In this document: positions 33,167-37,151 of the stretch, one piece after another | Position numbering within the stretch: position 1 is the first letter of the stretch | Layout of the letters: every line of letters begins with the position of its first letter | Source: an uncultured Actinomycetes bacterium | GTDB taxonomy: Bacteria > Actinomycetota > Acidimicrobiia > Acidimicrobiales > RAAP-2 | Assembly: GCA_903873775.1 (NCBI GenBank) | Contig: CAIQPR010000047.1 | Coordinates: 1-37,151, forward strand | Length of the DNA stretch: 37,151 nt | Reading direction: 5' to 3' | The notes under the pieces: model-generated | What the model was told of the DNA's origin: nothing | The model's input: the letters and a program-made list of their open reading frames with translations, nothing else | Databases searched by the model: none | Position numbers and translations under genes: made by a program

Positions 33167-34423
33167 ATGCCGATCAACGTCACCGCCATTCCCGGGCTCC
33201 CCGACCACGTCAACGACGTGCGACTGCGGACCGCCGCTCTCATCAATGAGGAGATTCTCCCCCGCGAGGACCAGCTCTTCGCCGTCCGGCGCGGTCGCGC
33301 GGTGACCGACGAGGAAAAGGCCCGCGCCAAGGCGTTGCGCGAAGAGGTCAAGACCAAAGTCAAGGCGGCCGGCCTCTGGGCACCCCACCTGCCGCAGGAG
33401 TACGGCGGCATGGGCCTTGATTTCTTGGCCCACGCCTACATGAACGAGATCCTCGCCTACGCCCTCGGCGCCGCGTCGTTGTTCGGTGTGGTTGCCCCGA
33501 ACTCCGGGAACCAGAAGATTCTCGTCAAGTACGGCACCGAGGAACAGAAGCGCAAGTGGCTCCTCCCGACCATTGAGGGGACCATGGAGTCGGGTTATTC
33601 CATGACCGAACCCGACAACGCCGGCTCCGACCCACGCTCCATCAAGACCACGGCCCGCCGCGAGGGCGACGAGTACGTCATCAACGGACACAAGTGGTTC
33701 ACGTCGAATGGACTCGACGCCGACTTCTTCATCGTGATGTGCCGCGTGGAGGACCCTTCCGCCGAGGGTGGACGAAGTGGCTCGATGTCGCAGATCATCG
33801 TGCCGACCAATACACCGGGTGTTGAGATCGTGCGCGGCATCGGGATCTGGGGGCACCCGACGTCGGACCACTGTGAAGTGATCTACAACGACGTGCGCGT
33901 TCCGGCGGAGAATGTGCTCGGACGCGTCGGTCAGGGTCACGAGGCCGCCCAGGACCGATTGGGTGCCGGACGCGTGTTCCACTGCATGAACTCCGTGGGT
34001 CAGATGTGGCGCGCGTTCGACCTCATGGTCGAGCGGTCGCTCACGCGAGAAGTCCACGGCGGTCTGCTCAAAGACAAGCAGTTCATTCAGGGATTCATTG
34101 CCGATTCCTACATGGACCTACAGACCTCGCGACTGCTCACTATCCGTGCGGCCGAAATGATCGACCGCGGTGATCCTCGCGTCCGCACCGAGATTTCCGC
34201 ACTGAAGGTGTACGTTCCCGCCGCGTTCTCGCGTGTGGCAGATCGCGCCATTCAGGTCTGGGGAGCGGCCGGGGTCTCCAATGACCTGCCGCTCGCGGCC
34301 ATGTACCTCGGGGCGCGCACGCTCCGCTTGGCCGACGGCCCGGACGAGGTGCACAAGATCCTGATCGCCAAGAACGTGATCCACCAATACGAAAGCGGTC
34401 AGAGCTGGGACTTCGCTCGTTGA
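33167..34423 (+). CDS. Acyl-CoA dehydrogenase
   Basis: A 418-residue FAD-dependent acyl-CoA dehydrogenase, ACAD10/11-like in outline. It has PHLPQEYGGMGL, the substrate/FAD segments SGYSMTEPDNAGSDP and YVINGHKWFTSNG, GRVFHCMNSVGQM, and the C-terminal DGPDEVHK near residue 386, which supplies the base region in this subgroup. It performs the first dehydrogenation of an acyl-CoA in beta-oxidation-like pathways. The ATG is 6 nt after a TAGAAC element, which is only a partial TANNNT match, and has no good ribosome site. It is divergent from the acyl-CoA synthetase. The following DUF167 gene overlaps its stop (TTGA). Confidence 0.92.
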   Translation: MPINVTAIPGLPDHVNDVRLRTAALINEEILPREDQLFAVRRGRAVTDEEKARAKALREEVKTKVKAAGLWAPHLPQEYGGMGLDFLAHAYMNEILAYALGAASLFGVVAPNSGNQKILVKYGTEEQKRKWLLPTIEGTMESGYSMTEPDNAGSDPRSIKTTARREGDEYVINGHKWFTSNGLDADFFIVMCRVEDPSAEGGRSGSMSQIIVPTNTPGVEIVRGIGIWGHPTSDHCEVIYNDVRVPAENVLGRVGQGHEAAQDRLGAGRVFHCMNSVGQMWRAFDLMVERSLTREVHGGLLKDKQFIQGFIADSYMDLQTSRLLTIRAAEMIDRGDPRVRTEISALKVYVPAAFSRVADRAIQVWGAAGVSNDLPLAAMYLGARTLRLADGPDEVHKILIAKNVIHQYESGQSWDFAR

Positions 34424-34692
34424 TTCGCTTCGAGGTCCACGTTCATCCGGGCAGCCGGACGACGCACGTGGGCGGCACCTACAGCGGGGCGCTCGTCGTT
34501 CGCGTCAGGGAACGGGCGGTTGATGGTGCCGCGAATGAGGCCGTCCGCGACGCGATCGCCCTGGCCTTTGGGGTTCCGGCGCGCGACGTGGAGTGCCTGC
34601 GGGGACGGCGCCACCGGCGCAAATTCTTCAGCGTGGAGGGGGACGCGTCGTCCCTCGAGCCCCGTTTGTCGCTCCTCCTCGGTGCCTCGTGA
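34420..34692 (+). CDS. DUF167 family protein (YggU-like)
   Basis: A 90-residue protein of the DUF167/YggU family, typical length. It has the order FEVHVHPGSRTTHVGG, ALVVRVRERAVDGAANEAV, and ALAFGVPARDVECLRGRRHRRKFF. Function is unknown. The start is TTG 34420, overlapping the acyl-CoA dehydrogenase stop as TTGA; no other in-frame start exists near the family N-terminus, so this rare start is well supported. It ends 90 nt before the small membrane protein gene. Confidence 0.85.
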   Translation: MIRFEVHVHPGSRTTHVGGTYSGALVVRVRERAVDGAANEAVRDAIALAFGVPARDVECLRGRRHRRKFFSVEGDASSLEPRLSLLLGAS

Positions 34693-34782
34693 CACGTTCT
34701 TGCGCACAATCCCCGATAATTCGTCGATGAACCGGTAGACTTGAACGGAGCAATGCCGCTCATTGCCGAAAGGACAACCCCT

Positions 34783-35085
34783 ATGTTTGCTTCCAGTTAC
34801 CCATTGCTGGACCTCGTTTTGACGATGCTGTGGTTCGTGATCTTCATTTTCTGGATCATGCTCGTCTTTCAGATCATCACGGACATCTTCCGCAGCCACG
34901 ACCTCAGTGGCGGCTTGAAGGCCATCTGGATGATCTTCATCATCTTCCTGCCGTTCCTCGGCGTCTTCATCTACCTGATCGCCCGCGGCGGCAAGATGCA
35001 CGAGCGTCAGGCGATGGCCGCGGCCGCGCAGCAGAAGGCCTTTGAGAGCTACATCCGCGACGTGGCGAATAAGCCCGAGGCGTAG
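34783..35085 (+). CDS. Small membrane protein with PLDc_N-type domain
   Basis: A 100-residue protein. From ATG 34783 (AAAGGA 8 nt upstream) it has two hydrophobic segments, LLDLVLTMLWFVIFIFWIML and IWMIFIIFLPFLGVFIYLIA, joined by a short loop with ITDIFRSHDLSGG. This pattern matches the PLD nuclease N-terminal (PLDNc) family of small actinobacterial membrane proteins. The tail is polar with GGKMHERQAM. Function is unknown. An in-frame ATG 30 nt earlier exists but lacks a ribosome site. A strong terminator follows. Confidence 0.82.
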   Translation: MFASSYPLLDLVLTMLWFVIFIFWIMLVFQIITDIFRSHDLSGGLKAIWMIFIIFLPFLGVFIYLIARGGKMHERQAMAAAAQQKAFESYIRDVANKPEA

Positions 35086-35133
35086 TACTCAGACGTACCA
35101 CTGCTCGTCGCGCATGACGCGAAGGGCATCACA

Positions 35134-35172
35134 CAGCAAAAGACCGGCCTCTGAGAGGCCGGTCTTTTGCTG
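35134..35172. terminator. Bidirectional rho-independent terminator
   Basis: A perfect inverted repeat with 18-nt arms (35134-35151 and 35155-35172) and a 3-nt loop; the outer part is CAGCAAAAGACC/GGTCTTTTGCTG. Its A/T tracts sit in the stem on both strands. It lies between the convergent PLDc_N-type and DUF1330 genes. Confidence 0.85.
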
Positions 35173-35213
35173 TATCGCGGGACGCAGTTCGGACGCAGCG
35201 CGCCCCGTGAAGG

Positions 35214-35525
35214 TCAGCGACCCTCGAGGAACACCAGGCTCGTGAAATCGGTGAGTTCGTTGAGACGGATGTTCTTGTAGGGCTCGTAGTCCGCCGAGTT
35301 GTACCACTCGTGCGCGGCGTCCCTGCTGGAGAATTTCAAGATGGCGGCCCAGTTGCCACTGAAATCGCCCTCAATGGTGGACGGCGTCATGGTGCCAGCG
35401 ATCATCTCCACGCCGGCGGCATCGAGAATCGGAAACACGTGCTGGGCGTAGCGCTCCATGAATTCTTCGGGGTTGGTGATGTTGATCTGCACCATCGCGT
35501 ACGCGGGTGTCGTCGTCGCGGACAT
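35214..35525 (-). CDS. DUF1330 family protein
   Basis: A 103-residue dimeric alpha/beta-barrel (ABM-like) protein of the DUF1330 family. It begins MSATTTPAYAMVQINITNPEEF and has YAQHVFPILDAAGVEMIAG, then IEGDFSGNWAAILKFSSRDAAHEWYNS and ends LVFLEGR. Function is unknown; many members are suspected small-molecule or stress proteins. The ATG at 35525 has GAGGAG before it. Two candidate HxlR sites lie in its 97-nt upstream gap, so it is probably controlled by the adjacent HxlR protein. Confidence 0.85.
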   Translation of the reverse strand: MSATTTPAYAMVQINITNPEEFMERYAQHVFPILDAAGVEMIAGTMTPSTIEGDFSGNWAAILKFSSRDAAHEWYNSADYEPYKNIRLNELTDFTSLVFLEGR

Positions 35526-35549
35526 GCGGTTCTCCTCAAGAAATAGTTG

Positions 35550-35595
35550 TTACTTGCATTTTGCAATCTAACACGATCACTTGTAAATCACAAGT
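35550..35595. promoter_or_regulatory. Two candidate HxlR operators before DUF1330
   Basis: Distal site: ACTTG-N7-CAAGT (35579-35595, spacer TAAATCA). Proximal site: an imperfect dyad around TTACTTGCA and TGCAATCTAA (35550-35571). The distal site has the same arms and 7-nt spacing as the site at 37035-37059. Confidence 0.6.
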
Positions 35596-35622
35596 TAAAC
35601 ACGACTCCTCGAGGAGTGCGAT

Positions 35623-35991
35623 CTAGAGAATGTCGACGATGTCGGGGTTATAGGACTTGAGGTGACGCTGGGACCATCGGCCCAGCTCTTCGAGCACGGG
35701 GCGCAACGCCAGTCCGGCCGGCGTGAGACGGTAGGCGTTATTGCGCGCCGATCGCTCGGGATCGACGTGCTCGATGACGCCAATAGCGGCGAGCCACTTC
35801 AATCGAGCAGCCAGGATATTCGTGGAGACGCCTTCGGGTGAGGCCAGGAATTCTGAGTACGTCCGCGTGCCGTGCTGAATCAAGTCCCGCACGATCACGA
35901 GCGACCATTTGTCGCCGAGTACGTCGAGTCCCGACGCGATCGGACACGACGAACGCCACTCGAGGACGTCACTGGTGCGCTCTTTGTTCAT
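35623..35991 (-). CDS. HxlR-family transcriptional regulator
   Basis: A 122-residue HxlR-type winged-helix protein. Cys-bearing SSCPIASGLDVLGDKWSLVIVRDL is followed by GTRTYSEFLASPEGVSTNILAARLKWLAAIGVIEHV and a basic wing SARNNAYRLTPAG, the standard HxlR order. The Cys near the N-terminus is the residue that senses thiol-modifying or electrophilic compounds in several HxlR proteins; sensing here is inference. ATG 35991 has AGGAGA upstream and is 7 nt after the epimerase stop on the same strand, so they form an operon. Similar palindromes at 37035 and 35550-35595 are likely its targets. Confidence 0.9.
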   Translation of the reverse strand: MNKERTSDVLEWRSSCPIASGLDVLGDKWSLVIVRDLIQHGTRTYSEFLASPEGVSTNILAARLKWLAAIGVIEHVDPERSARNNAYRLTPAGLALRPVLEELGRWSQRHLKSYNPDIVDIL

Positions 35992-35998
35992 GGGTCTC

Positions 35999-36985
35999 CT
36001 ACGACGAGAGGGACGCGGCCATCTCCACGAGAGTCGTCTCCAGTGGAGTCGGCTGCCATCCGAGTACATCGTACGTAGCGCGCGTGTCGTAACCGACTCT
36101 TTTGCCGAGCTGTGGGACCGTGCCCTTCGCGTCGCGGTCGAAGAGGCTCATGAGCTTGATCGCCAGGTGGGGGGCTCGACGAGAGGGGACTTTCGAGTAT
36201 CCGGCGTCACGCAGCACACTCGCGAGGTCGGCCATGGCCACGGGTTCCGCGGTGGCGGCAATAAAACGCTGACCGGCGGCGTCACTGGCCGTGAGGGCGG
36301 CTACGTGGAGGCGGGCCACGTCGCGCACGTCAACCATGCCCATGGCCACGTCCGGGATCATCGGGAACTTGCCGCCGATGATGTCCGAAATCATGGACAC
36401 GCTCTGACCATCGCCGGGCGCCCCGATCGGCGGGCCGAGGATGAATCCCGGGTTGATGGTGACCAACTCCATGTCACCATTCGCCACAAGGTCCCACGCG
36501 GCGCGCTCCGCCAATGTCTTGCTCTTGGCGTACGCACCGATCTTCGCGTTCACGTCGGACCACGCGTCGGGACCGTAGGTGCCGCTCGGTTTGCCGGCGG
36601 TCATGGCGATTGTTGACGACGTCAGGATCACGCGGCGCACGCCGGCCGCGGCGGCGGCCGTCAGCACGCGTCGCGTGCCCTCGACCGCCGGCGCAATCAA
36701 GTCGTTTTCATCCTTAGGTTCGGCGAGCACGAAAGGTGACGCGACGTGCAGAACGTAGGTGCACCCAGACAGAGCGTCCGCCCATCCGTCATCTTTCAAC
36801 AAGTCTGCGGCGGCAAAGGACAAACTCTCCGTTGGGGCCACGGTCGCGAGCGCGCTGCGGACGCTGTCGGAATGTGCGAGCGAACGCACGGTTCCGACGA
36901 CCTCGTATCCGTGGCGGAGCAACTCGGCGGCGACGTGGCGGCCGACGTAGCCATTAATTCCGGTAATCAGTACTCGCTCGGTCAT
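35999..36985 (-). CDS. NAD-dependent epimerase/dehydratase family protein (extended SDR)
   Basis: A 328-residue extended SDR related to dihydroflavonol reductase-like and aldehyde-reductase proteins. The N-terminal LITGINGYVGRHVA is the GxxGxxG cofactor motif, with CTYVLHVASPF, the Ser in LTSSTIAM, YAKSK (the Tyr-x3-Lys pair) and NPGFILGPPIG. It likely reduces a carbonyl with NADPH, perhaps a reactive aldehyde, which fits control by an HxlR regulator. ATG 36985 has GGAGA. The operator dyad is about 50 nt upstream. The HxlR gene follows 7 nt after its stop. Confidence 0.88.
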   Translation of the reverse strand: MTERVLITGINGYVGRHVAAELLRHGYEVVGTVRSLAHSDSVRSALATVAPTESLSFAAADLLKDDGWADALSGCTYVLHVASPFVLAEPKDENDLIAPAVEGTRRVLTAAAAAGVRRVILTSSTIAMTAGKPSGTYGPDAWSDVNAKIGAYAKSKTLAERAAWDLVANGDMELVTINPGFILGPPIGAPGDGQSVSMISDIIGGKFPMIPDVAMGMVDVRDVARLHVAALTASDAAGQRFIAATAEPVAMADLASVLRDAGYSKVPSRRAPHLAIKLMSLFDRDAKGTVPQLGKRVGYDTRATYDVLGWQPTPLETTLVEMAASLSS

Positions 36986-37034
36986 TAGGTCTCCACGCTC
37001 GGCCCGACGACACCTGTCGGGATATGTACTGCAG

Positions 37035-37059
37035 TCTAACTTGCATATTACAAGTTAGA
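37035..37059. promoter_or_regulatory. HxlR operator before the epimerase-hxlR operon
   Basis: Perfect dyad TCTAACTTG-N7-CAAGTTAGA (spacer CATATTA) about 50 nt upstream of the epimerase ATG. The core ACTTG-N7-CAAGT recurs at 35579-35595. Confidence 0.7.
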
Positions 37060-37067
37060 GCGGGGCC

Positions 37068-37151
37068 TTACGCGCTCCTCGTTGGACCATCGAGCGACTT
37101 CCGCCAGGTCACGTGCGCACCGGTGAGTCGGGCGCCGAGCTGTTTGTTCAC
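37068..37151 (-). CDS. Possible C-terminal end of a gene cut by the right edge
   Basis: On the minus strand an open frame of 27 codons runs in from the edge and ends at TAA (37070-37068), giving a peptide that ends GAHVTWRKSLDGPTRSA. No family can be recognised from so little. It is supported only by the frame being open and by fitting the spacing to the operator region. Confidence 0.3.
   Translation of the reverse strand: MNKQLGARLTGAHVTWRKSLDGPTRSA

Noticed and set aside
30952..33249. 765-codon plus-strand open frame opposite the acyl-CoA synthetase
   Set aside because: The opposite strand encodes an intact adenylate-forming enzyme with all motifs; this frame has no recognisable domain and an Arg/His/Val-rich shadow composition.
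33101..34057. 318-codon minus-strand open frame opposite the acyl-CoA dehydrogenase
   Set aside because: The plus-strand dehydrogenase is intact; the frame is a compositional shadow.
1..37151. CRISPR array, prophage, insertion sequence or integrase
   Set aside because: No regularly spaced identical repeats, transposase, integrase or phage structural gene is visible, and the tRNA genes show no adjacent integrase or duplicated 3' ends.

Overview
The window looks like a chromosomal segment of a high-GC Gram-positive bacterium, most likely an actinobacterium and plausibly one of the Acidimicrobiia. The reasons are the G+C-rich codon use, a ClpS gene overlapping a DUF2017 gene (an actinobacterial pairing), an InhA-like enoyl reductase, several starts placed 6-8 nt after a TANNNT -10 box (leaderless style), and fatty-acyl/propionate-type catabolic genes. 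I see no prophage, insertion sequence, CRISPR array or rRNA. Four tRNA genes (Pro, Arg, His, Lys) lie singly between protein genes in the first 6.6 kb.

Layout. 1-6.5 kb: a partial maleylpyruvate-isomerase-like gene, an AftB-like GT-C membrane glycosyltransferase, a large secreted cysteine-pair repeat protein, an aldehyde dehydrogenase and the four tRNAs. 6.5-13.2 kb: an OafA-type acyltransferase with a SGNH domain; a divergent four-gene coupled operon (61-aa membrane microprotein, histidine-rich polytopic membrane protein, PadR regulator, membrane protein); then a convergent secreted choice-of-anchor-D-like protein. 13.3-19.2 kb, all on the minus strand: a winged-helix regulator, then a promoter and the overlapping genes dabB-dabA-PII-like-unknown-fabI. 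DabAB is an energy-coupled CO2 to bicarbonate accumulation system. Its coupling here to a PII-like sensor, an unrecognised protein and an enoyl-ACP reductase is the most interesting system in the window. 19.3-24.2 kb: a DUF6671 protein, a secreted GH5-like enzyme with a TIG domain behind an AT-rich palindrome-bearing upstream region, a small secreted protein, DUF2017/ClpS and an MpaB-type DUF2236 protein. 24.2-28 kb: SDR, aldose-epimerase-like, SurE, ArfB and thioesterase-like genes. 28-35 kb: mmsA with a permease-YHS protein and a Nudix hydrolase, then divergent acyl-CoA synthetase and acyl-CoA dehydrogenase, DUF167 and a small PLDc_N-type membrane protein. 35.2-37.15 kb: a DUF1330 gene and an epimerase-hxlR operon sharing similar ACTTG-N7-CAAGT operators, and a possible partial gene at the right edge.

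Genes are tightly packed. There are eight same-strand start/stop overlaps (ATGA, GTGA, TTGA, TGATG, TAATG). Three convergent gene pairs end in a shared 4-bp palindrome (TTAA or CTAG) that is a stop codon on both strands.
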